Of a DNA stretch of 64,000 bases, positions 49,140 through 60,428 are shown in pieces. A program made the position numbers and the translations under genes. This stretch comes from Adiantum capillus-veneris. Taxonomy: Eukaryota > Streptophyta > Polypodiopsida > Polypodiales > Pteridaceae. The stretch spans positions 145,623,350 to 145,687,349 of the forward strand of contig CM043949.1 of the NCBI GenBank assembly GCA_014529385.2, read 5' to 3'. The stretch's first letter is position 1; each line of letters opens with the position of its first letter. Below the pieces are notes generated by a model. That model saw only the letters and a list, made by a program, of their open reading frames with translations. It was not told the DNA's origin and searched no databases.

Positions 49140-50480
49140 TTATAAGATCGATAGCATAGTTCCATCCATCCCCCAGTCCTCCTCGACCTTCAGTTTGTGT
49201 TCCATTCTCTTCCCAATCTGCGGACATTCATTACAATAAGCATCCAATGATCGACAAACCATGATGTATTGAAAATGTGGTAGAAGGATTCTCACCTTGT
49301 GACCTTGTAAACGAAATTGTGCTTGTTAAAGGGCCTCAAAACCCATAATAGCCAAATGTTCTCGAACATTACTGAGAGTCCAATGCTTGTTCACTTGGGC
49401 TGCCTCCAAAGCATCGTTGGCCATCTTCACTGCAATGTCAAAGCTTGCAATAGCGCCATCTACACTCTGTAAGGGAGTCCACACTCCAAGCTTGCACATC
49501 CAACGATCATAGTGAAATCGTATGTACAAGGAGGTGCGGGATTTCAAATAGCGCATTCCAATACCTGAAGCTCCAACCTTACAACGATACCGGTCCCCGT
49601 TGTGCATGCCCTCCACAAAACCCCAGTCCTCTTATAAAAGCCTTCCTAATTCCTTGTAATGCGCATCTTTACATACAAGCATTGTGGTAGTCTCCACAAA
49701 TCCAAACTCTTTAAAAATGTGCACAAAACAATGAATAGGCAAACATCAACTCAAGCCCACAAACCTAGAAGCTTTAGAGTATTTCAAAGAGTTTTGGACA
49801 TCCATTATCATCTTTTGCTTGGAAGATGCTACCGACCACAAATCTAGCACTGGCCACTCCATACTTAATAAGGAAGTTACTTTGATGGGTTCAAGCGTTC
49901 CAAACTCTTGTGTAGAAGTAGGGACAATATAGGAGTGAGAATACAAGAAAATCCTTCTTTGAACCAGTTTGGTTGGGCAAACATGTGGGAACATTATTGC
50001 TCCAATATCCGCATGTATAGCATTGAATGTGCCGGAGAGACTATGTAGTGGCTGCTCCTCCACCAACGTGGATGGAAATATGACTATAAATGCATGACAA
50101 ATCATAAGTATGAATCCATAATAACATTACACTGTGATTTCACACCTAGCTTTGTATTCTCAAAACATGTACTTACAATGTGTTGGAAATCAAGGTGGTT
50201 GTTGCAAATGCATGGTTGACATTGAGAAAACATGTTGCACAATGGCTACGGTTTCCTTGTCTTTGCAGTTCTTGAAGCCAAGGAGCTTTCCTTTCCAATG
50301 AAGATCCAAGTTTGCACGATTCCGCACACGATGAGGGCCAATAACAGATGGTTGCATGTATACCCAAGCACCTTTGGTGAACTCTTGTGGCACCCACTCA
50401 TCATCTACACCTCTAGTGTTGTGGCATGTAAGTGCTGTGACCTCATCCTTTGGCCGCCTTTGCGAAGTAGAGTTGGCCAT
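49140..50480 (-). pseudogene. Gene C: spliced unknown protein, possibly BAH-like, four nonsense codons
   Basis: Start at 50,480 in a good context (accATGG). Exon 1 50,480-50,177, exon 2 50,083-49,296, exon 3 49,217-49,140; both introns are GT-AG (93 and 78 bp) and joining keeps one frame of 389 codons. Stops inside: TGA 50,190, TGA 49,746, TAA 49,632, TAA 49,326. Near the N-terminus, GAWVYMQPSV...WKGKLLGF and, about 90 residues on, LVQRRIFLYSHSYIVPTST recall the ends of a BAH domain, a module that binds nucleosomes. This is a weak resemblance. The C-terminal half (YKELGRLL, SDGAIASFD-like, ANDALEAAQVNKHW) is not recognised. Confidence 0.5.
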
Positions 50481-50551
50481 GGTTGAGCAAAGAAAACTAG
50501 GAGCAGGAGAAGTACCTTGCTTGTTGCTACAATGTACAGAGGATAAAGTGA

Positions 50552-50675
50552 TATGAGAAGGTGGATAACCCTTGTGGCAATGGGAGGAGAAGGTGGATAA
50601 CCCTTGCTTGGTGTGGCAATGGGAGGAGAAGGTGGATAGCCTTTGCTTGGTGTGGCAATGGAAGGTGGTAGGGGA
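50552..50675. repeat. 30-40-bp tandem repeat upstream of gene C
   Basis: gtggata(a/g)cc starts at 50,561, 50,592 and 50,632, followed by ttgcttggtgtggcaatggg. It sits in the presumed promoter or 5' region of gene C. Confidence 0.85.
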
Positions 50676-51267
50676 GAAGAGAGGAGCTTCCTTGCTGCAG
50701 CAATGGAGATGGTGTAGAGAGAGAGAGTGTTGGAGTAGAGGATGAGTGTGATGGTTGCAACCAAGGAGGGGTTGGAAAAGGAGGGTTCTAGAGAGAGAAA
50801 ATCACTTTTTGCCTAAGAACTACCTTTGGGGGAGGTCTGGATAGAAAAAAAAGATTTTTCAAAAGTTTTTTAAAAAATTTGAATTTTAGGGTTTTTGGGT
50901 GCATGTTTTGACTTTTTGAGGTCAAAAAATGTTTTTTTGACCATAAAATAGTTTTAGGGGGGTTTTAAGAAGATGAAATTTGAGTTTTGAAAATTTTAAA
51001 AAATTTCAAATTTTTGGGATTTTTTCAAAACCGGATAAAAAAGGAGGGAAGTTGGAGGTTCCATATGGCCCACCCTCCCCCCCCACCTCACCCCTCTTTG
51101 GGTGCATGTTTTGACTTTTTGAGGGCATAGAGTGTGTCCACCATCCTCTTCTCATTGGCTGGCCTCTAATTAACCTTAATCCCAAAGGGCCCCTAGAGGG
51201 TTCATATTTTTCCTAATGGAGGCGGGTGCCAACCTCCAGTGAAATCACAGAGGTAATTTCAAGTTGT
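50676..51267. other. Right flank of the insertion, no gene
   Basis: GA patch near 50,715, then T/A-rich runs and two copies of gggtgcatgttttgactttttgag (50,898 and 51,100). The insertion border lies near its end, before catgatagcgtctgcggcgg where element 1 integrase sequence resumes. Confidence 0.45.
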
Positions 51268-52011
51268 CATGATAGCGTCTGCGGCGGTCATTTTGCTCTA
51301 GATATCACCAGTAGGAAGATTCTATAGGCAGGATACTTTTGGCCTAGTTTGAACAGGGATGTACACCATTGGTGTAAAACAAGCAAGGCTTGTCAAGTGG
51401 CCAGTGATCGCACGTTGACCTACGAGCCACAAACCCCTATCATTTCATATGGTTCTTTTGAGAAATGGGGAATAGATGCAATCGGTCCTTTACCAAGGGC
51501 CCAATCCGGTAAACTGTACATCATAGTGGGTGTAGACTACATGACTCGATGGGCAGAAGCAACGGCCACCACCCGCATTATAGCCCAAGAGGTGGCAAAG
51601 TTCATTTTTGATCATATCGTTTGCCGTTTTGGCACTCCTCTTGAGATAATATCAGATAGAGGACCAGGATTCAGAGGTGATTTGGTGGGAGAACTGATGA
51701 AGAAGCTAGGCATCACACGTAGGCATTCCACACCATAATATCCACAATGCAATGGTCTGGTAGAGAAAGTAAATGGAATGATTTGCAAAATCATCACAAA
51801 ACAGGGGCCATTCATCATCAAGAAACGCTATGACAACGGAAGATATAAGCCGATGGAAGCAGATGGGAGACTTCACAAGACTAGGGTCAATGGATGGAGA
51901 GTGAAAAGGTATTTTCTTAGGTTTGATCCAAAATTCGTGCTAGACATTCCAGAGGAGGGAGAACCCTCTAACTCTACACCTGAGGAAGCAGAGGAAGGGC
52001 TAGAAGAATGA
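51268..52011 (+). pseudogene. Element 1 integrase, internally deleted
   Basis: Integrase inserts the retrotransposon DNA. Sequence resumes with CGGHFALDITSRKIL, matching CGGHFAKELTVKKIL of element 2, then HHWCKTSKACQ of the zinc-binding part. The core has WGIDAIGPLP (first Asp), VDYMTRWAEA and SDRGPGF (second Asp). Stops: TAG after KIL (51,322) and TAA (51,737) in the PYYPQCNG motif. After MICKIITKQ the frame jumps to GPFIIKKRYDNGRY, so most of the part between the catalytic Glu and the C-terminal domain is deleted. The end is acidic (PEEAEEGLEE). Confidence 0.82.
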
Positions 52012-52020
52012 ATGTCTCTA

Positions 52021-52036
52021 GCCAAATGGAGAGGGC
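52021..52036 (+). other. Polypurine tract of element 1
   Basis: aatggagagggctaa directly precedes the 3' LTR start tgatagcc (52,037). Confidence 0.6.
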
Positions 52037-52706
52037 TAATGATAGCCGACTTTTAAAAATCAAAGAAAAAAAAAGAAAAAAAACTTATTCCCCCCCCCCG
52101 GCTGACGGCGGGCATTGGATAAAATAACACCCTCTCTCTCTCTCCCTCATTTTCCATACATACCTCTCTCTAATATCCTCTCTCCCTCTCTCCCAAATTT
52201 ACCTCCACTCTCATTACCGCCCCCCCCCCCCCCCCCCCCCGGCGAAAACTTTGAGCACTCACCCCCTACCCCTCTCTCGTGCTCCCTCTGTGTGAGCCGC
52301 ATGAAACCCCCCCCCCCCCCCCCTCCCCGCCCATGCAAAAACTTTGAGCACTCACCCCCTACCCCTCTCTCGTGCTCCCTCTGTGTGAGCCGCATGAACC
52401 CCCCCCCCCCCCCCCCCCCTCCGCTCTCCTGTATTCTTACACTCACCCTTTACATTCCCCACACACTTCCCCCCCCCCTTTTGGCCCACTAATATTATTT
52501 CCCCGACCCCTCCCCCCTCTTCCCCACCCGCTCGCCTCACCCTCCCCTTGGCCTCATTCCCTCTCCCCTGGCCCGCTAATATATTCCCTCACTCCCACCT
52601 ATTGACTTGCTCCCCTCCTCTCGTCCTTAATCTCCCATGCAAGACAGTAGATACTATTCCCTCTCCTTCTCACCCACACATCTCCCCTACCCCACTCCAT
52701 TGCCAA

Positions 52707-52737
<31 letters not shown>

Positions 52738-53010
52738 CTTCCTTCACTCTCTTGGCCGGCGGCCCACAAGGTGCGGCCCTCATCCCTCTCTCTCTCCCTC
52801 ACACTCTCTCTCTCTCTCAGGAGCCGGTGGAGGTGTAGGAAATACACTCTCTCTGTCTCCCTTATCCACACACCCTATCCCTCCCTCTCCCTCACAATCT
52901 CTCTCTCTTAGCTCGACGCTCTCCCTCTCTCTCCCTCTCTCGGGCGATCAGGACGCGCAGTCCAATCTCTCTCTCTCTCTCTCCTTCTCACGGAAAGCAG
53001 GAGTAGAACC

Positions 53011-53043
<33 letters not shown>

Positions 53044-53355
53044 CACACACACACACACACACCATCACTCTCCCCTTTTGGTGCTGTGTACAAGCCCACA
53101 ACAATAAGCTCTCTCTCTTCCACTCGGGCGCTCAGGCCGTAGCAGATCGTCGGACACACGCACACACACACACATACCATACACACACACACACACACCA
53201 TACCCACACACATGCACACACACACCGCCCGCACTCACGCTCTCTCTTTACCCCATCTTCCCCCCCCCCCCATCCGCCTCGCGTAGTTTTAGCAGCAGCC
53301 GGCAGTCAACCATCAACGGAGAAAAAAAAACATATATATATATATATATATATAT
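52037..53355 (+). repeat. 3' LTR of element 1, first part
   Basis: Starts tgatagccgac. It has two tandem copies of the block ggcgaaaactttgagcac...ccgcatg (52,242 and 52,331), where the 5' LTR has one, and several poly-C runs. It is cut at an (AT)n run by element 2 and continues at 63,467. Confidence 0.8.
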
Positions 53356-55984
53356 TGATATCCGTTTTTCGGTTATTCCAAATTGTCATAGTGAGCTACC
53401 TCACCCTACCAAATTCACCTAAACACTATGGCTATCCCTACCATTTCACTGTAAATAGGCGTGTGTGAGTTAGGAGACTTTTCCCATATTTTCTTAAAAA
53501 CCCTCAATTAGCTAATCACTGGGCTAGTTGAGCCAAATCTATATATATATATATATTATGGCCCATTTGTGTGTAAATATTGCATTGTATATATGGCCTA
53601 AATATAGGGATTTTTATAATTATTCTGGTATTTTATTTAAATATTTTATACTTAGGTGTGTGTTTTATTAAACGTGTATATGCCTTCTTTCATTCTCTTA
53701 CACCATAAGTATATTTTTTGCCAATGTGTACATACTCTAACCTCATATTTTTCTTTTATACAAATCACCCCCACATTTTCACCCTCACCCTCGTGAAAAC
53801 AAAAAAATTGATTTCTACTTTCTTAGTCATGTTTATTATATTATTTTCATTTACTTGCATACCTTTTCCTCTTTCACCCAAAATAATACAAAGAGGGACC
53901 ATATCATATGATTCCAATATCTTTCCATATCCATAATTCTTCCATATTTTTATTATTATTTTTACTCATTATTCTAACACCATGTGCTCATTGAGCTAAA
54001 ATCCATGAATAGTCCATACACTAGTCCCACCATGTATATATTGCTTTATTCACCAATAACCCTCCTCCATGCATTTGTAAAGGGCAACTTGGATGCTTTG
54101 TATTATGATATGACAAAGGAGGGGCTCACTCTTGGATACATTGTACAAATTCAACAAAGGAGGGGGCCACCAAAAGACTTTTGCAGGCATAAAAATTAGG
54201 CTTTTTGATGCGAATTTTGCCACCTATCTTCACTCCGAATTTGGAGCAATAGGAAAAAGAGAAAATGTAGCCCACAATCTGAATAATCATCTCAAATTTT
54301 TTCATGATTTTTGAAGCTACCAACGGTGAGATATGACTTTTTGAGTGGACCCCAGTCTGCCCACTTTTCTCACAAAGTAACCCATAGTCTTCTCTCACCT
54401 CCTTTCCCACTTCCACACACATACACTCATTCCTCTCCATCCCTCACTCAAACCTGCAACTTTCATGGCTTACTTCATCTTCTTCACCATTTCCATCTCT
54501 CCTTACTCCATAGCTCAAAAGATTATCATCTATACACACATATAGCTCAATTTCTCTCTCTAGAATCCAATTCATATTACCATAACCTCTTCATCCTTTC
54601 ATAAAAAGAGAAAAAATCATCAAATAAACAAGCTCAATCCCTACAAAAGTAGGAGTTTGATCATAGAGAATTCAACTTCCCCATGGTCACAAGAACTGCA
54701 CCGACAAAGCTCTACAACCGCTTCATTCACTGGAGGAGAAGGTGGAAAATCTCATTTATATCTTGTGGTTTCCACCAAATTGTGTATATTCTCATCCTTA
54801 TCTTACTTTTTATCATTGTATAAATCATATAATGCACCTTGAGTGCATATGCCATGTAATTTTACCCCATCCTACTAGCTTGAAACTACTAACACTAACT
54901 GCTAACCCTTTTTTTTGTAAATTGCACCCACTCTACTCTACCGTGGAGTAGCCAACCTCACACAAAAAATCACTCACCTCTCTAGAATCTTCTCTATTTC
55001 ACCTAAAGAATTCTCTCCTTTTGAGCCCACATCCATGTGACTCAAGAGACAAGAGAGCCCTACTCTCATAAGAACATATAAAAATTTTCATAAACATGGT
55101 TTTCTATGAAAATGTTGATTAGGTATAATCCTAATTAGGGCTCTCCTCACCTATAAATAGAGCCCTTCTCCCTTTGTAAATGGAAGGATCCTTACACTAT
55201 CGCTCACTACTTTGAGCGTGCCATTCACCATCTTAGTTTTAGGGAGTAAGAGTGAGCTCTCTATGCACAATTACATGTGGTGTATAGGAAAGCTTCTTTG
55301 AGCTAATTGTAACATTGCAAGGGAGTGAGTGATTCATAACTTCCAATCAAAGTTGTACCTACTCTTGTGCATCAATTTAATCAATAAGTTGGGTGCCAAT
55401 CGCGGGTCAAAACTCTCTTGAGTCTCTCCAGTTTACGCTTGGCAACCTCATCTCGTTTGGTTTAAGGTAACGCATTTTCATTTTGAGATTCTTTTGTAGT
55501 ATCTGCTTGTATGTGACTCAAGAGCTCTTGCGTTTGTTTTTGTTGCTTGGGAAAACATTATAAGAGGGTTGTATGGTGAGAGGTCTCCCATAACCCTAAG
55601 ATAATGTTTAGTTTACAACATCATCAAACTTAATCGTGTCTCTTGACTCTCCTCCAAGCTTTTCATACACCCACGTCAATCATTAAAATTGAAGCTTAAT
55701 TATTGCACAAAGATCTCTCTCTTTTTTGTGTGTTTGGTGTGTGTATTTGTAGCATTTAATTAGTGATAGTGTACCCTTCCTTCTTGCTTGTATTGCTAAG
55801 GGATTCTCCTCTTTTGAGTCCTAGTTAGCTCTCTAACTAGGTGGTGCCCCTATCTTGTGTGGGTTTGGCTGTGGGTTGGTTGTTGTGTTGTGCTTGTGGT
55901 TGTCCCAGCCCCAATTGAGCAGCACGGGAGCCTTGAGGGGTGTTTAGAGGTCGCCTCTCTTGTTGCCCGCCCTGGACCGCCTCA
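53356..55984 (+). repeat. 5' LTR of element 2
   Basis: 2,629 bp, with a TATA box (tataaatagagccc, about 55,151). It has about 1.03 kb (53,483-54,512) that the 3' LTR lacks. Small frames inside (for example 54,657-54,842, also present in the 3' LTR) are not genes. Confidence 0.92.
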
Positions 55985-55988
55985 ATTT

Positions 55989-56006
55989 TGGTGCCCCCAC
56001 TGACGA
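55989..56006 (+). other. Primer-binding site of element 2
   Basis: tggtgcccccactgacga, four bases after the LTR end. Confidence 0.7.
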
Positions 56007-56061
56007 CGAGCGATTGTGTTAGCATACACAAGGTAAGTCTTCAAAAACTAGTCGTGTGTAC

Positions 56062-56298
56062 ATGAACAATCCACCACCTCCTAATCCTACTCATGCAATT
56101 CAATTTCATCAGTTTCATTGGGTGCAAGGGATTAGGATAAATGTTCGCATTGATAGAAGAATATTTTTTCAGCAACGTATTGTATTCCTCTTTGGTGCTG
56201 AAGCATTAAGAGATATTCTACAATCTCCAAATCCTATTATACTCCCACTTGTAGACTATAATGTCTCTTTTGATGAACATGTGTTTATCTTGTTTTAG
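56062..56298 (+). CDS. Leader ORF 1 upstream of gag
   Basis: A 78-codon frame (MNNPPPPNPTHAIQFHQF...) ending in NPIILPLVDYNVSFDEHVFI. Its C-terminal half resembles leader ORF 2, so the two look like duplicates. I know no function. It is basic in the middle (RINVRIDRRIFFQQR) and hydrophobic at the end. Such leader frames are not part of the usual Ty3 gene set. Confidence 0.45.
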   Translation: MNNPPPPNPTHAIQFHQFHWVQGIRINVRIDRRIFFQQRIVFLFGAEALRDILQSPNPIILPLVDYNVSFDEHVFILF

Positions 56299-56306
56299 CT
56301 AGGTTA

Positions 56307-56519
56307 ATGAATCAAGAGGACTTGTATCGTACATTCATTCCTTTGGCTAGACAAGACGTGCATGTAATAGTTGGCAGAAAGTTACAATTTCAACGTGTTT
56401 TCCGTCGTATGTTTGAACCTAGGCAAGTAGCGGCTATCAATGCCTCAGTCAATCCGTTCATTTTGCCATTGATTCGCTACGATCTAAGCTTTGACGTTTA
56501 CATTTTCATTCCACTTTGA
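56307..56519 (+). CDS. Leader ORF 2 upstream of gag
   Basis: A 70-codon frame (MNQEDLYRTFIPLARQDVHV) ending NPFILPLIRYDLSFDVYIFI, which mirrors the end of leader ORF 1 (NPIILPLVDYNVSFDEHVFI). It starts 8 bp after that ORF, in another frame. The shared pattern, VxVxRxxxFQR.F then NPxILPLxxYxxSFD, suggests a duplicated small domain. Function unknown. Confidence 0.45.
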   Translation: MNQEDLYRTFIPLARQDVHVIVGRKLQFQRVFRRMFEPRQVAAINASVNPFILPLIRYDLSFDVYIFIPL

Positions 56520-56582
56520 AATTTGATTTTGCAAAACAAAAAATAAAAAAAGAAAAAGAAATTTTTGAGTAAAACCAGCAAC

Positions 56583-58385
56583 ATGGATACAACTAGGCAA
56601 ATGAGTGGCTACCCCTTGTTCTTTGGAGATCCTTGGGAGGATGCAAAATTATTCTTAGCAAATTTCAAAATGTCTTTCCGTATCAAGAGGATAGTAACTG
56701 ATCAGGAACGTGTGGAAATGTTTGAGGTAGTTCTTAGGAAAGATGCTAGCACTTGGTTTGACTCTTTGCCTGAGGAAGTTAAGGGGAATTACATGGAAGT
56801 GTTGAATCGTTTCAAGAAATACTTCTTTGATTCCCAAAACACTCAGAAATTATGGCAAGACATTGTTTCTCATAAGCAAAAAGACTTAGATGACTACTAC
56901 TTGTATAAGCAAGAGTTTCTACGTCTTTGGGCTCTATGGATACGAAATGTTGCTAACCCTGGGGATGGTGCAGAATTTCTAAACAAGGAGAGATTCATAG
57001 CCCGACTCTTTCCTGACCTTAAGGTAAAAGTTGAGGTGGGTGCACCTGCTACCTTTGATGCAGTTGAAACTAGGGCTGCTAAGAAATATAGGAAACTCAA
57101 GTGCTTAAAGGGGGAGGTTCCAATAGAAGGTCTTAGACCCAAAGGTAAGTCACAAGCATCAACATCTAGGGAGCTTCCTAAGGTAACGGCGGAAGTGATT
57201 GAGAAATTAAATGAATCTTTAAGCAGCCTGTCAATTCACTTTCCACAAGCTATATGTCCAAAGGGACAAGCAAAGAAGTCAGAAGAGCGAGATCCACCAT
57301 GACCTAGGAGAGTCTTGCAATGTTGGAATTGCGGAGAGTCTGGACATGGGATGTATAATTGTCCTTGGCCCCGTGGGGAGCCAGGGAGACCTAACTTGAA
57401 TTACCCAATGATGAATGCAGGTGAAGGAACTAGTCAGCAACCACGGCTTCTACAAAGACCAAATGGAGTAAGACCACCTCCACAAGGAGTGGAAGGAGTT
57501 CCACCTTTGCCATACCCAAATGTGCATGTGGTAGAGGTGACAAATTCAAGAGAGGTTCACATGGAAGCAAATGGCATTAAGCGTGGACGAGGGAAAGGTA
57601 AGGAGAAAGAAGGAGTTACATCACAAAGTGACCATGGACGAGGCAAGAAGGCAAAGGAGACCAAGGAAACTAAGAGGACTCGACGTCATATCAATCTCCA
57701 GGACTTCCCTCTTGGACATGGTATGGCTCCATACAACTTGTTGGAAGACATGAGAGGTAAGGGTCCTGATATCTCATGGCCTCAGTTTCTTGCATTATGT
57801 CCACAAGTTAGGAGGGATTTAACAAAGGGAGTTAGCACGAGGAGAAAGGTAAAAGAGAGTGTGCCTGTTGTAAAAATTGCACAAGCTGAAATGAATGAGG
57901 ATATTACACCTGTGCTAGATTGTTACATCAAAGGAAGATTGGTTAGGAAAGGTCTAGTGGATGGGGGTGCACAAATTTGCATCATGATAGAGGGACTCAT
58001 GCAAAGACTAGGCATGCACATCCATGAGACACCTAAAATCAAAGTGAAGATGGCAAACAATAGCAAGGCTAGGTGCGTAGACATTTGTAAAAATGTTTTT
58101 GTGGAGGCCTTTGGCATTAAGAAGGCAGTGGATTTCTATGTCATGTCTACCAAGGGAAATGGTTACCCATTTATCCTAGGGAGATCATGGATAATGAAAA
58201 TGCGAGCTTTGCAAGATTGGGAGAGTGGAAAGCTAATTTGCAAGAATGACAATCATAAGAAGGTTGTCTTTGACATGAAGGAGCAACGCCAAGAGGAGAT
58301 CCATGAAGAATCATCTCAAAGTGAGACGGAGGAAGGCTGGACCGATAGCACTTCAGAAGGAGAAAGTAGCGGCAGGCATTACTGA
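56583..58385 (+). pseudogene. Element 2 gag, zinc knuckle and protease
   Basis: Gag starts MDTTRQMSGYPLFFGDPWED and has the retrotrans_gag pattern (WFDSLPEEVKGNYMEVLNRF, LWALWIRNV, KERFIARLFPDLK). A single TGA (57,300-57,302) separates it in frame from the RNA-binding CCHC knuckle CWNCGESGHGMYNC (57,321). A basic linker follows (HGRGKKAKETKETKRTRRH). The aspartic protease, which cuts the polyprotein, has the active-site region GLVDGGAQICIM (usual DSG/DTG here DGG) and later GYPFILGRSW. The frame ends in an acidic Ser-rich part at 58,385 and the polyprotein continues in another frame at about 58,380. Confidence 0.88.
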
Positions 58386-60428
58386 GGAGGAGTCTTCCAT
58401 TGATGTCATGGGGGTAAGGTCTAAGCCAAACAACCAAGAGACCTCTTGCCCAGGTTTGGAAGAGGTAGGTTCCCAAGAGAACCAAAAAGTGGAAGATGAA
58501 AGAATGCTAGAAGGTATGCTATCTACAACACTTACAAAGGATGAAAGAGAGGAGTTCAAATGTGTGCTAAGGAAATTTCCTAGGCTTTTTTCTAAAGACT
58601 ACACCGATGTGCGTGGAATAGATGTTGTTCCACACAAAATTGAGTTGAAGCCAGAGGCCACACCTAAGGCACAGAAGCTACGAAGGCTAGGAGTCAGGCT
58701 TTCCTCAAGGAGGTAAGAAAGCTTCTAGCAGCAGATTTCATTTATCAAGTGGAGAATTCAGAGTGGGTCTCTCCCATTGTTGTCACTCCTAAGAAAAACG
58801 GCAAGTGGAGGGTGTGTGTGGATTACCGTCCACTTAATGAGGCAACAAAAAGAGATCACTTTCCCCTCCCATTTCAAGATGAGATACTAAATGAGGTAGC
58901 TGGTCATGAGAAGTACACTGTGTGTGATGGCTACTCAGGTTACTTTCAAATAGGTATCGCATTGGAAGATCAATTGAAGACAACCTTTATCAGTCCTTGG
59001 GGTTGTTATGCTTTTAGAGTCATGCCATTTGGTCTGACAAATGCTCCTGCAACATTCGAACGTTTCATGAACATGGTGTTTCAAGCATTCTTTGGAAAGT
59101 CAATTAGGGTGTTCATTGATGATTTCTGCATTTATAGCTCAAAATCATTGCATCTACAAAGGGTAGAAGAAGGTTTAAAGAAGATCTACGACGTGGGAGG
59201 TCAACTTAACCCTGACAAGTGTCACATAGGTGAGGATGAAGTGATCTTGCTTGGTCACAAGGTTTCCTATGAAGGCATTGAGGTGGATCCTTCAAAGGCA
59301 AAGGCTCTTATTGAGCTCCCATCACCCAAGAATATCAAAGAGGTCATCTCATTCATTCAAAAGGTGAAGTATATGTCACCCTTTATTCACTTAGCTTCGG
59401 AGTTGCTTCATCCTTTGCAAAAGTTGACACAACAAGTAGAATTTGTATGGTCTGATGAGCTTGAAGAGTACTTTTGTAACATTAAAGTCATTTTGTCAGA
59501 GCTACCAACACTCATGCCTCCTTGTTGGGAGTACACATTCTTTGTTAGCTCTAGTGTTGGAAGGGAAACAATTGGTGCTGTGTTGCTACAACAAGATCCC
59601 CACAGTACCAGGATGCGACCCATCTACTTTGCTAGTAGGGTCATGAATGCTTTGGAGAGAGGCTACACAGAAGCAGAACTCATGATGCTTTCTCTCAGGT
59701 TTGCGGTGAGAAAGTTTAGATCCTACCTGCTACCAAAACCTTTTGTAATTCTCACTGCAGAAAATTTGTTCCCTTGGGTGTCATCTGAAATGAATCTTAG
59801 TACTAGGATCTCAAAGTGGATTATGGAGTTGCAAGAGTTCCAATACTCTTTCAAGGTAGAAGATAGTGTGCGTGCACAATTGGCAGGGATTCTCACTTAT
59901 AGGGTACATGAGAAGGAAATTAAGGTGCCTGAAGTAAAGACCCTACCATTGACACCACCAAAAAATATTCCTAATGCTTTTACCTTGTTCTTTGATGGAG
60001 CTTTTCCACGAGCCATAGGAAAAGTAGGGGGAGGGATAGTATTGCTCAACCCAAGTGGGGAGGTGGTCATGAAAGAGAAGGTCAATCTACCAGGTTCAAC
60101 TAGCAACAATGAAGCAGAATACGACACACTACTTCATGGTTTAAATTTATGCATTGGCCAAGGTATACAACGTCTCATGGTAAAGGGAGATTCACTTCTC
60201 ATTGTGAAGCAGATTTTAGGCATTTGGGCATGCAAGAATGAAAATCTAAGGACAAAAGTTCATGCCATTCGTAGGTTGTTTAATCAATTTGAAGAGGTGC
60301 AGCTATATCATATTCCTAGTAGACAAAATGAAGATGCCAATTTACTTGTACAACAAGCAGTTACATGTGTTGAGAAAGAAGTGCAAGTCATCATGGTGGA
60401 AACTGTTGTGAAGCAACCAAGATACTAG
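58386..60428 (+). pseudogene. Element 2 reverse transcriptase and RNase H
   Basis: A pre-RT part (58,386-58,690, EERMLEGMLSTTLTK, DVVPHKIELKPEA) shifts frame near 58,690 into the long frame from 58,749. RT motifs: KWRVCVDYRPLNEATKRDHF, YTVCDGYSGYFQI (first Asp), MPFGLTNAPATFERF, FIDD in RVFIDDFCIYSS, GHKVSYEGIEVDPSK. The first RNase H part (IYFASRVMNALERGYTEAE) lacks key acids. The archaeal-type RNase H has LFFDGAFPRA, NNEAEYDTLL, VKGDSLLIVKQ and EDANLL, all four acids kept. A TAG (60,426) ends it; integrase continues in frame. Confidence 0.92.

Larger units (their letters stand above)
42350..51267. mobile_element. Unclassified approximately 8.9-kb insertion carrying a histone H3 gene
   Basis: This block interrupts element 1 between RNase H and integrase. 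Plus-strand gene A (42,369-45,220) and an H3-like gene (45,360-46,256) face minus-strand genes B (48,894-47,317) and C (50,480-49,140). A nested inverted repeat (46,367-47,187) lies between them. Genes have short GT-AG introns (78-93 bp) and TATA boxes, so they are eukaryotic nuclear genes, not copied mRNAs. About 0.5 kb of element 1 present in element 2 is missing at the junction, and I could not find terminal inverted repeats or a target duplication, so the borders are approximate. I infer a DNA transposon or similar gene-carrying element. Confidence 0.6.

Noticed and set aside
42933-49748. Stop-codon reassignment or fern-type U-to-C RNA editing to explain the many in-frame stops
   Set aside because: Known U-to-C editing is in organelles, these genes have nuclear introns and TATA boxes, and all three stops occur. 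Duplicate copies in this window show simple C-to-T change.
54657-54951. Matching small frames at 54,657 and 62,155 as genes
   Set aside because: They lie in the two LTRs of element 2 and are short with no domain.
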